64,000 nucleotides of DNA from contig NZ_AP031498.1 in the NCBI RefSeq assembly GCF_042854845.1, positions 4,960,001-5,024,000 on the forward strand. Reading direction: 5' to 3'. The notes under the pieces were generated by a model, which was given only the letters and a program-made list of their open reading frames with translations, ran no database searches and was not told the origin of the DNA. The stretch is from Maricurvus nonylphenolicus. GTDB taxonomy: Bacteria; Pseudomonadota; Gammaproteobacteria; Pseudomonadales; Cellvibrionaceae. Shown one piece after another: positions 27,536 to 35,123 of the stretch. The first letter of the stretch is position 1, and the number at the start of each line of letters is the position of its first letter. The position numbers and the translations under genes are program-made.

Positions 27536-29401
27536 TCACATGCCTGGACGATAATTCATTTTTACAGCTTGCAGCGCATCCTTGATGACATTAAAGGCAT
27601 CTTTTAACTGCTTGCGTGCCAACGGTGAAAGTTCATCGGGGTTAAGGTAGTTGCTAACCTCGTTACCGGCAATCACTTGTTCAGATTGTTTCTGCAGGCG
27701 TATTTTCATAATCATGCGCATGGCGTCTTGCAGGTTACGACTGTCGGTCATCGCCATGGCTTTTTGATCGACTAGTGCCTGCAAGCGCTCGTGAGTATTG
27801 ATAGCGGCAATGCCATTGGCCAGGGCGTGAATACGTACTATATCGATAATGGGCAACAGGCCGCGTTTTTTCAGATTTAATTCATCGCGATGTTCACCAT
27901 CGTGCTCGACGACAAAGCGTCGGAAGATGCCCAGTGGCGGCGGGATATCGAGTACGTTTTCTGCCAGCGCGGCAAGGAAAATACTATTGCCCTGTACCCG
28001 CTTAAGCATATGCTGTTGCAGGCGCTGGCATAAGCTGGCATCACCGTAAACACTGCGGATATCAAAAAAGATGCTCACTCGCATCACCGCGTCCGGCGTT
28101 GGGGTGTCAGCCCAGCGATCAACGGTTTGCTGCCAGCCACTCAGCGGTAATCGCCAGTCATCGGTCATGGCCATAACTTTGCCATTGCAGTAGACGTAAC
28201 CACAACGGTTTAAGCCATCACACACGCGGTGGGCGAGCTTTTCAAACCAGAGTTTATCGCTGTCTTTGACGCTGTCATCAATCACCAGACCGTTATCTTG
28301 ATCGGCACCCAGCAATTGCTCGCCGCGGCCTTGCGAGCCAAAACCCAACCAGCAAAAACGGGCCGGAGGCTCACCTAACTCGGCGATAGCCATTTCAATT
28401 AAACGGGTAGTAACCGCATCACTGATAGCGGTGAGGATATGGCCGATATGATCGGCGCGGGTACCGGCGTTTACCCATTGCACCAGTAGGTTTGGTAATG
28501 AATCGACGATGGCTTTTAAATCGGTAACCGAATTTTGCCGGCCAATATGTTGCACCAGATAAACCGGATCATCCTGGCGGGCGAGCATCATATCTGAGGC
28601 GGTGACAATGCCGACAATCTTATCCCCACCCTCTCTGCGTTCAACGACAGGCACATGATGATAACCCGAGCGCGTCATCATTAGCGTGGTATCGAACAGG
28701 GTTGCCTGTGGAGTAAGTACAGCGGGATTATGAGTCATTATTTTTTCAATAGGCGCATTGAGACCCATACCGGTGGCAACCGCACGCATACGAATATCAC
28801 GGTCTGTCACCAGGCCGGTTAATTCTCCATCTTCGACAATCAACACCGATGATACCCGCCGTTCCGACATTACCAGGGCCGTTTGTTGGATACTGGTATT
28901 GATATCTACTGTGAGCACATCGGTTGCCATCACATCACTGATGGATCGCACCAGGGTACCGGGATCGGTTTGAGTACGGGCAGCACTGCGAATACGCCGA
29001 CTACGCTGGCTGTGGAAGAAACGGTCGAAGTCGCGATCCTGTTGACGAATCGCCTGGTAGTCTTCTTCGGCGATAAAATAGATCAGCGAATCTTCAATCA
29101 GGGTAGCGCATATGCCGGGCTGCTCTTGCTGCAGGCCCATTAAATTAAAGCTCAGCCCTTCGCCTAATTTATCAATTAAGGTGCCGTCTTCGGTACGTAA
29201 CTCTACGGCACCACTGCGCACAATACGTAAACCACCCAGATCCTCATCACCAAGGAATACATGACCGCGACAGTAATATTGAATCTGTAGACGGGAGACC
29301 AGAAAGTTGAGTTGTTTCTGGGTTAGTTGATCGAAGGGGATACAGGATAGGAGGAAATCCTGGATGGCATCGAGTTCTGGGTTGGGAGGTGCTGCATTCA
29401 T
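27536..29401 (-). CDS. cNMP-binding/CBS/DUF294 putative nucleotidyltransferase
   Basis: 621 residues: a cyclic-nucleotide-binding domain (about 10-130, RGHVFLGDEDLGGLRIVRSGAVEL), a pair of CBS domains (about 155-275, with TDRDIRMRAV), a DUF294 nucleotidyltransferase-like domain (about 320-470, CWLGFGSQGRGEQLLGADQDNGLV) and a C-terminal DUF294 substrate-binding helical region. The GS-x-R...D-x-D pattern is that of GlnD/KNT-type nucleotidyltransferases. Its target is not known. The adjacent genes encode an exonuclease and the acetate symporter, so a role in signalling linked to carbon uptake is plausible but unproved. Confidence 0.85.
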   Translation of the reverse strand: MNAAPPNPELDAIQDFLLSCIPFDQLTQKQLNFLVSRLQIQYYCRGHVFLGDEDLGGLRIVRSGAVELRTEDGTLIDKLGEGLSFNLMGLQQEQPGICATLIEDSLIYFIAEEDYQAIRQQDRDFDRFFHSQRSRRIRSAARTQTDPGTLVRSISDVMATDVLTVDINTSIQQTALVMSERRVSSVLIVEDGELTGLVTDRDIRMRAVATGMGLNAPIEKIMTHNPAVLTPQATLFDTTLMMTRSGYHHVPVVERREGGDKIVGIVTASDMMLARQDDPVYLVQHIGRQNSVTDLKAIVDSLPNLLVQWVNAGTRADHIGHILTAISDAVTTRLIEMAIAELGEPPARFCWLGFGSQGRGEQLLGADQDNGLVIDDSVKDSDKLWFEKLAHRVCDGLNRCGYVYCNGKVMAMTDDWRLPLSGWQQTVDRWADTPTPDAVMRVSIFFDIRSVYGDASLCQRLQQHMLKRVQGNSIFLAALAENVLDIPPPLGIFRRFVVEHDGEHRDELNLKKRGLLPIIDIVRIHALANGIAAINTHERLQALVDQKAMAMTDSRNLQDAMRMIMKIRLQKQSEQVIAGNEVSNYLNPDELSPLARKQLKDAFNVIKDALQAVKMNYRPGM

Positions 29402-29436
29402 TGAAGCTGCCTCGCGTGCTTCCTTAAGGACACTGG

Positions 29437-29456
29437 ATACCCGCTTTCGCGGGTAT
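29437..29456. repeat. Hairpin repeat ATACCCGC-TTTC-GCGGGTAT
   Basis: Eight-bp arms with loop TTTC, followed by GGCGAAACG; the same family as 9672-9685 and 20839-20854. It lies in the 72-bp gap between the small exported protein gene and the CBS gene. Confidence 0.6.
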
Positions 29457-29473
29457 GGCGAAACGAAAAAGGA

Positions 29474-29980
29474 TTACTGCCTAAAGTCTTGATCAAAAGC
29501 CGTTTCATAACGGGTAAACGCCATGGCGGCATCACCAAAGTAAAGGGTTTCATTGGTGGAGGCGACCAGGTGAATACGATTGTTTTGCGGATCTTCCGGG
29601 AAGATTTCTACCTGCCACTGGGTGCCCGCTTCATTGGTCGCTTGCATATCCACAGGTTTGGCTTCCCAACCGCCTTCTTTGGCCTCGGCCCAGGCGACTT
29701 TTACGCCATCCAGTTGATGTACAGAACTGAGTTGTAACAGCATACGAGTATGGCCGCGCCATTCCGCCTGCAGGGTTAATTCGAATTCACCATTTTTTAA
29801 ACCGCAGCGGCCACTGTTGTAACGGCAGTTGGGTTTTTCCACCAGCTGATAGCTGGAGCCGGCTTTGGCGGCGTGCGGAGTTTCGCCTACCATATGGTCG
29901 ATGGCAAAATAACTGAGGATCGCCAGAATAGGGGCGACTAACAGGGCAACAACAACATGTTTATTGGTAAAGATATTCAT
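29474..29980 (-). CDS. Small membrane-anchored or exported protein of unknown function
   Basis: 168 residues with one N-terminal hydrophobic segment (HVVVALLVAPILAILSYFAIDHMV) followed by a beta-rich periplasmic domain. That domain contains two cysteines in CRYNSGRCGL that may pair. I do not recognise a named domain. Genes of this type sit next to the ActP/CBS-DUF294 cluster in related genomes, as far as I recall, which suggests a link to the acetate module. It is separated from actP by a 300-bp gap holding repeats and the actP terminator. Confidence 0.6.
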   Translation of the reverse strand: MNIFTNKHVVVALLVAPILAILSYFAIDHMVGETPHAAKAGSSYQLVEKPNCRYNSGRCGLKNGEFELTLQAEWRGHTRMLLQLSSVHQLDGVKVAWAEAKEGGWEAKPVDMQATNEAGTQWQVEIFPEDPQNNRIHLVASTNETLYFGDAAMAFTRYETAFDQDFRQ

Positions 29981-30114
29981 AGTTTGCGCCTGTGTAGGGT
30001 TTGTTACTTAGTGTACGTCATTCCTGCGAAGGCAAGAACCCTTAGCTTTTAAGTCTCTGCAAGAAACACTATCGCCCTTAAGGAGAGAATAACAATAGTA
30101 CTTCAAGACACTGG

Positions 30115-30134
30115 ATTCCTGCCTTCGCAGGAAT
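30115..30134. repeat. Dispersed palindrome ATTCCTGC-N4-GCAGGAAT, second copy
   Basis: Perfect eight-bp arms with loop CTTC, in TGG...GACA context, same family as 20914-20933. A degenerate inverted relative (CGTCATTCCTGCGAAGGCAAG) lies at 30017-30037. The gap 29981-30280 holds only these repeats and a terminator. Confidence 0.65.
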
Positions 30135-30187
30135 GACATAATAGATTTCGGAATAACACTAATAATTCAGGATAAATAACCAGCTAA

Positions 30188-30211
30188 GAAAAAAGGGCCC
30201 CTTGCGGGGCC
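30188..30211 (-). terminator. Rho-independent terminator of the actP operon
   Basis: On the minus strand GGCCCC-GCAA-GGGGCC is followed by CTTTTTTC: a strong GC stem, a GNRA-like loop and a T run, 70 bases past the actP stop. Confidence 0.88.
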
Positions 30212-30280
30212 ACAAGACCATAGCCAATGGATCAAAACTTAACGATCAATGCTTAGGTGTCAAAGGTATTTCTACTCTCC

Positions 30281-32011
30281 TTAGTGGTCGTGCGCTTCCG
30301 CGGCACCTACCGGTACACGGATATGCTTGACCAGTTCCTGAACTTCTTCTGGTGGCTCTTGGGTAACACGGGATACCACGAAGGCTACCGCAAAGTTCAC
30401 CACTGCACCCACCGCACCGAAGGCGTTAGGCTCAATGCCCAGGAACCAGTTAGGTGACATATCACCCAGGAACGAGGTGCTGGCCACAAACATAATGCCT
30501 TTGTGCTGGAACACGTACAGCAGGGTTACGGTGATACCCGCCACCATACCGGCGATGGCGCCTTCCTTGTTGATACGGGAGCTGAAGATACCCATCATCA
30601 GAGCCGGGAAGATAGACGATGCCGCCAAACCAAATGCCAGGGCTACCGTACCGGCGGCAAAGTCCGGTGGGTTAAAGCCGAGATAACCGGCACCAGCGAT
30701 GGCCACCGCCATGGCAATCCGGCTGGCTCTTAGCTCCTGTTTCTCATCGATGTGCGGCATCAATACGCCTTTCAATAAGTCATGGGAGATCGCCGAGGAA
30801 ATGGCCAGTAGCAATCCAGCTGCGGTTGACAGAGCAGCGGCCAGACCACCGGCGGCCACCAGGGCAATAACCCAATTAGGCAGCTTGGCGATTTCCGGAT
30901 TAGCCAGAACCATAATGTCACGGTCAACTTTCACCATTTCATTGGTGGTTTTGTCCGAGGTGTACTGGATACGACCGTCGTTGTTTTTATCTTCAAACTT
31001 CAACAGACCGGTTTTTTCCCAGTTTTTAAACCACTGTGGACGCTCTTCGTAGACCAGGTGCTGACCTTTAACAGGCTCGATGGTATTCATCAGGTTCAAA
31101 CGGGCCATACCGGCAACCGCAGGCGCAGTGGTGTAAAGAATGGCAATAAATACCAGCGCCCAACCGGCAGAGGTACGTGCATCACGAACCTTAGGTACGG
31201 TAAAGAAACGGATAATCACGTGAGGCAGGCCGGCCGTACCAATCATCAAAGACAAGGTATAGGCGAACATATTCGTTGTGCTTAAACGTTCTTGCGTGGT
31301 GTATTCGGCAAAACCAAGTTCGGTAACGACCTGGTCGAGTTTATCGAGCAGATATACATCACTACCCGCCAGGGTAGAACCAAAGCCCAGTTGCGGGAAC
31401 GGGTTACCGGTCAGGTTCAGTGAAATGAAAATGGCTGGAATGGTATAAGCCAGAATCAGTACACAGTACTGGGCAATCTGGGTATAGGTAATACCTTTCA
31501 TACCGCCGAGTACAGCGTAGAAGAACACGATGCACATACCGACCAACAGGCCTACGTCATAACTGACTTCCAGGAAGCGGGAGAAAGCCACACCGATACC
31601 TTTCATCTGACCGATAACATAGGTTACAGAACAGATAATGAGACACACCACGGCCACAATACGCGCGGTACGGGAATAGAAACGATCACCAATAAATTCC
31701 GGTACCGTAAACTTGCCGTACTTACGCAGGTAAGGTGCCAGCAGTAATGCCAAGACCACAAAGCCGCCGGTCCATCCCATCAGGAATACCGAACCGCCGT
31801 AACCCATAAAGGCAATCAAACCGGCCATGGAAATAAATGACGCCGCCGACATCCAGTCCGCTGCGGTTGCCATACCATTGGCAACTGGGTTTACGCCGCC
31901 ACCGGCAACGTAAAATTCTTTGGTCGAGCCTGCACGTGCCCAAATCGCAATACCGATATAGAGGGCAAAGGTAAAGCCGACGACCAGATAAGTTAAAGTT
32001 TGAAGTTCCAT
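30281..32011 (-). CDS. actP: Sodium:solute symporter, acetate permease ActP/VC2705 type
   Basis: Sodium-coupled uptake of acetate or similar short monocarboxylates across the inner membrane. About 576 residues with 13 or so membrane helices and SLC5 signatures (FYVAGGGVNPVANGMATAADWMSAASFISMAGLIAFMGYGG, split across helix 1-2). It carries a long periplasmic insertion around residues 310-365 that is usual for the VC2705 subgroup. The ATG at 32011 has AAAGG eight bases upstream; a GTG three codons earlier would touch that site. It pairs with the DUF4212 small subunit 11 bases upstream. The CrbS/CrbR-like genes nearby fit the known regulation of acetate uptake by that system. Confidence 0.88.
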   Translation of the reverse strand: MELQTLTYLVVGFTFALYIGIAIWARAGSTKEFYVAGGGVNPVANGMATAADWMSAASFISMAGLIAFMGYGGSVFLMGWTGGFVVLALLLAPYLRKYGKFTVPEFIGDRFYSRTARIVAVVCLIICSVTYVIGQMKGIGVAFSRFLEVSYDVGLLVGMCIVFFYAVLGGMKGITYTQIAQYCVLILAYTIPAIFISLNLTGNPFPQLGFGSTLAGSDVYLLDKLDQVVTELGFAEYTTQERLSTTNMFAYTLSLMIGTAGLPHVIIRFFTVPKVRDARTSAGWALVFIAILYTTAPAVAGMARLNLMNTIEPVKGQHLVYEERPQWFKNWEKTGLLKFEDKNNDGRIQYTSDKTTNEMVKVDRDIMVLANPEIAKLPNWVIALVAAGGLAAALSTAAGLLLAISSAISHDLLKGVLMPHIDEKQELRASRIAMAVAIAGAGYLGFNPPDFAAGTVALAFGLAASSIFPALMMGIFSSRINKEGAIAGMVAGITVTLLYVFQHKGIMFVASTSFLGDMSPNWFLGIEPNAFGAVGAVVNFAVAFVVSRVTQEPPEEVQELVKHIRVPVGAAEAHDH

Positions 32012-32022
32012 AATGGTCACCT

Positions 32023-32289
32023 TTAGTCTTCGTGAACGCCGTACTTGCGATCAAGCTTGGCCATCTTCACGGTGTAGATATAAATCAGCACCACAAATGT
32101 GTAGATAGAACCCTGCTGTGCAAACCAGAAACCCAGTTTGTAACCGCCCAGTTGGATTGCGTTCAGTTGATCAACAAACAGGATGCCGCAACCGAAAGAT
32201 ACGACAAACCAGACCACCATTAATTTGACTACCAAGCTGATGTTTTCCTTCCAATAAGCATTGGCATCGCTCTCAGATTTAAACGCCAT
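32023..32289 (-). CDS. DUF4212 small subunit of the ActP-type symporter
   Basis: 88 residues with two membrane helices, of the DUF4212 family that always accompanies VC2705-type sodium:solute symporters (WKENISLVVKLMVVWFVVSFGCGILF). It is the first gene of the actP operon. A TTAGAC-type palindrome lies about 92 bases upstream at 32381-32396, probably the binding site of the CrbR-like regulator. Confidence 0.88.
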   Translation of the reverse strand: MAFKSESDANAYWKENISLVVKLMVVWFVVSFGCGILFVDQLNAIQLGGYKLGFWFAQQGSIYTFVVLIYIYTVKMAKLDRKYGVHED

Positions 32290-32380
32290 GGCGTATCACC
32301 TCTTCTTTATAGTTATGATCATGAAAAAGTCATGAATCTCTATCATGATCAGTTATACGGCACCCTGAGGATTGGAGGTA

Positions 32381-32396
32381 TTAGACCTTAGGCTAA
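32381..32396. promoter_or_regulatory. CrbR-type candidate operator, actP promoter
   Basis: TTAGAC-CTTA-GGCTAA, a 16-bp imperfect palindrome preceded by GGTA, 92 bases upstream of the DUF4212-actP operon start. Four other copies occur upstream of the porin, regulator and sensor genes in this module. Confidence 0.6.
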
Positions 32397-32435
32397 GCCT
32401 GCCGCCTTACCTCCGCTACCCCAGTATTTATGCCG

Positions 32436-33788
32436 CTAGAAAGCCCATTTACCCATAAACTGCACACGCTTCAGGTCGCCGTCCAGGCCACTTTCCACTT
32501 CGCGTTCTGCGTAAATATACTCTGCACCAAATGACAGCTTTTTGGTGGGAGAATAGATCAGGTTCAGGTTGGCGTTGCTCACCTCTTTAGTGACCGAGTC
32601 AGAAGTCGCCAGCGAATTGGGATTATCCGCGCTGGAGTAGGCATAGCTCAGGGTTGAACGCCACTGATCATTCCAGTGGTGACGGTAGGCGACATAACCA
32701 CCGGTCACATCCACCAGGTCCAGTTTGCCGTCCGCTTCAACGGTTGCATCACGGAATGCCTGCAGCGCTACATAGCGGCCCAGGTTGCCGTGGTTGAACA
32801 TAAATTTAATATCGTCGCCATTGTCGAACATATATTTACCCGACAGGCTGACACCAAAACCGTAATCATCATCGTCCTGATCGTTGGCTTGATCGTCGTA
32901 GGTAATCTCACGGCCCAGAGCGGCCAGGCTGTAGCTCAGGTTGCCGGCCTTGCCGTTATAGCGCGCCACCAGATCTGGCGTAGCACTATCATCGGTATCA
33001 TTGTTGGCAAAACCGCCACCCCCATCCCACACACCTACGGAAGGGTTTTCTGCCGCTAACATGACAGAAGAACCGTTACCCAGTTTGTGGGTCCAGCGCA
33101 CCTGGCTTTGACGTACGAATACGGTGCCCGAGGTAGGGCCAACAAAGTCGATGGCTTCTGGCAGTGCACCAACGTTAAAGAAGGTACTCCAGGTTTGACC
33201 AAACAATAATGAGCTGGAATCGGAGTAATCCCACTTCAGGAATGCATGACGTAAACCGTTAAACGACTGGTTGGTTAAACGCTCGTCATTGCTACCGTTA
33301 AAGTCAGTTTCAATATAACTGGACACGGTACCGGCGCTGGTCTCAGTGGTGGTTTTAAACCACAGACGGCTGAACTTGGCGTTGGTATCCATCACAGTAT
33401 CACCATCATTGGTGCCATCACCTACTGGAATGGTTGAAGGCACCAGGAAGTCATCACCAACATTGTTGGCGCGCTGAGCATCGGAGTAGTTACTCCAACT
33501 GGAATCCAGTTTGATATAACCACCGTACTGGAAGCGGGTGCCTTTTTTCAGCTCAACACCTTTTTTATGCTGCAGCTCTTCCTTCTCTTTTAACTGGGTT
33601 TTTAACGCCGTTAGCTCTTGCTCCAGTGCAGTAATGCGATCGAGTACCGCATCAGCAGAAGCAGGAACAGCAACAATGGATGCAGCGATCATTGTTGCCA
33701 GCGTCAATGGCTTAAATGCTTTGGGTTTAAACGCTTTGGGGTTGAAAATGGTTGCGGGAGTTCGCTCTAGACGTTCAAAGGTTTGCAT
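32436..33788 (-). CDS. DcaP-like trimeric outer membrane porin
   Basis: 450 residues. Atypically long N terminus containing a short duplication (NPKAFKPKAFKP) before a signal peptide ending at VPASADA. It is followed by a coiled coil (LDRITALEQELTALKTQLKEKEEL) and a 16-strand-type beta-barrel ending FMGKWAF with terminal Phe. The coiled coil plus FQYGGYIKLDSSW start of the barrel is characteristic of DcaP-family channels, which admit small organic acids. It lies within the acetate module with three candidate CrbR sites upstream. Entry of acetate or dicarboxylates is the likely role. Confidence 0.82.
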   Translation of the reverse strand: MQTFERLERTPATIFNPKAFKPKAFKPLTLATMIAASIVAVPASADAVLDRITALEQELTALKTQLKEKEELQHKKGVELKKGTRFQYGGYIKLDSSWSNYSDAQRANNVGDDFLVPSTIPVGDGTNDGDTVMDTNAKFSRLWFKTTTETSAGTVSSYIETDFNGSNDERLTNQSFNGLRHAFLKWDYSDSSSLLFGQTWSTFFNVGALPEAIDFVGPTSGTVFVRQSQVRWTHKLGNGSSVMLAAENPSVGVWDGGGGFANNDTDDSATPDLVARYNGKAGNLSYSLAALGREITYDDQANDQDDDDYGFGVSLSGKYMFDNGDDIKFMFNHGNLGRYVALQAFRDATVEADGKLDLVDVTGGYVAYRHHWNDQWRSTLSYAYSSADNPNSLATSDSVTKEVSNANLNLIYSPTKKLSFGAEYIYAEREVESGLDGDLKRVQFMGKWAF

Positions 33789-33888
33789 GACTGTCTCACT
33801 TATCTTCTCTACACGTTTATGGTTTTACTTCTTTAATAATTTTTATCTCTCCATTACCCATTTAAGACCCATGGCGCCAATGCAGGTA

Positions 33889-33937
33889 TTAGCCTTTGGT
33901 CTAGGAACACAAGAAACCACCTTAGACTTAGGTCTAA
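33889..33937. promoter_or_regulatory. Two CrbR-type candidate operators upstream of the porin
   Basis: TTAGCC-TTTG-GTCTAG at 33889-33904 and TTAGAC-TTAG-GTCTAA at 33922-33937, spaced 33 bases centre to centre (about three turns), 100-150 bases before the porin start. The second copy has perfect outer arms. The gap from 33789 to 34318 (530 bp) contains these and one more site but no gene that I can support. Confidence 0.6.
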
Positions 33938-34022
33938 GACGCTAAGAAAAGGCGGCATCGCCCATTAAAAGAAACAATAAAAAACAGCAGGAATAAAAGC
34001 TGAAGCTATATGAAAGACTGGA

Positions 34023-34038
34023 CTAGACAAAGGTCTAA
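34023..34038. promoter_or_regulatory. CrbR-type candidate operator, near the regulator gene
   Basis: CTAGAC-AAAG-GTCTAA, in the same divergent region between the porin and the response regulator, about 280 bases before the regulator ATG. Confidence 0.55.
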
Positions 34039-34318
34039 TAGAATGAAGTCGTTTACAGGTTCACTATCGTTATCAAGTTTAGGCAAGAGAGATTTTCCCC
34101 CGCAGCAAACCCTACTACTGTAAGTACAATACTTTGCACTTAACCACCCTTATTGGCTAATGAGGGTGGATTTTTTTACGCCGCGGTCAACAACAATAAT
34201 AAGGCAGGGCAGCGTGAGTCCGTACTGCACCTTGTCAACAACCAACAGGTGCCGATACACTATGTCTATAATAATAGTTAAACGCCAGTGCATGGCTTAT
34301 CGCGGGAAAGACTCATCT

Positions 34319-34993
34319 ATGGCCACACGACCGACAATCATCATTGCCGATGATCATCCCCTGTTTCGCACCGCGCTCACCAATATTGTGACCAGCGAAT
34401 TTGGTGAGACCGATTTGGTAGAAGCCAGTGATTTCGCCAGCCTGCAGCAATCCACCGATAAACATCAAGACGCCAGACTGATCCTGCTCGATTTACATAT
34501 GCCCGGTGTCGAAGGCTTTAGCGCCCTGGTGCATTTAACCGCACATTTCCCCAATATCCCGGTCATTATTGTTTCCGCACACGAAGAACCCGAGATTATG
34601 CGTCGTGCCCTGGACCACGGTGCCAGTGGCTTCCTGCCAAAAAGCTGCCCGCCGGAGGTGATGCAACAGGCCTTAAATACCGTGATTCAAGGTCACCTGT
34701 GGCTGCCACCTGGCGTAGAACAGACGCCTACTGCCAATGAACAGGAGCTCGATGTGGCTGAGGCCCTGGCGACACTGACACCACAGCAGTTTCGGGTAGC
34801 GACCATGGTGAATCAGGGCATGCTGAATAAGCAGATTGCCTATGAGCTGGATGTTACCGAGGCGACGATTAAGGCACATATGACGGAGATTTTTCGCAAG
34901 CTTGGGGTGCATTCGCGCACACAGGTAGCGTTGACGATGGAGCAGTTGGCGGTTAATCCGACGAGTGCTTTTGAGGCTGGGCGGCCTTCTTAA
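34319..34993 (+). CDS. crbR: CrbR-like LuxR-family response regulator
   Basis: About 224 residues. Receiver domain with Asp58 in LILLDLHMPG as the phosphoacceptor, and a C-terminal LuxR helix-turn-helix (LTPQQFRVATMVNQGMLNKQIAYELDVTEATIKAHMTEIFRKLGV). The ATG at 34319 starts the typical MATRPTIIIADDHPLFR; 53 upstream in-frame codons are not expected to be translated. Convergent with the CrbS-like sensor and near the actP genes, which is the arrangement of the acetate switch known from Vibrio and Pseudomonas. It should activate acs and actP; acs is not in the window. Confidence 0.85.
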   Translation: MATRPTIIIADDHPLFRTALTNIVTSEFGETDLVEASDFASLQQSTDKHQDARLILLDLHMPGVEGFSALVHLTAHFPNIPVIIVSAHEEPEIMRRALDHGASGFLPKSCPPEVMQQALNTVIQGHLWLPPGVEQTPTANEQELDVAEALATLTPQQFRVATMVNQGMLNKQIAYELDVTEATIKAHMTEIFRKLGVHSRTQVALTMEQLAVNPTSAFEAGRPS

Positions 34994-35015
34994 TTCTATT
35001 GCGGAGTTCTTAACT

Positions 35016-35042
35016 GGGGTCAGACCCGTAGGGTCTGACCCC
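35016..35042. repeat. GGGGTCAGACCC hairpin and flanking repeat
   Basis: Perfect 12-bp arms, GGGGTCAGACCC and GGGTCTGACCCC, with loop GTA, 23 bases past the crbR stop. Degenerate parts (GCGGGGTCTTGACCCTGCGGG and CTCAGACCCC) continue to about 35131, touching the crbS 3' end. Probably an intergenic palindromic repeat that also ends both convergent transcripts. Confidence 0.7.
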
Positions 35043-35123
35043 GTCCGCGCCGTAATTCCCAAAACGGTGCCCAAGCGGGGTCTTGACCCTGCGGGTACCC
35101 AAAACACTTCGTGGGGCAGGCTC

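Noticed and set aside
34160..34318. N-terminal extension of the CrbR-like regulator
   Set aside because: The receiver domain starts right after the ATG at 34319, and the extra 53 residues show no domain.
33789..34318. Small gene or RNA in the 530-bp gap between porin and crbR
   Set aside because: Open frames there are short and lack ribosome sites; only candidate operators are visible.
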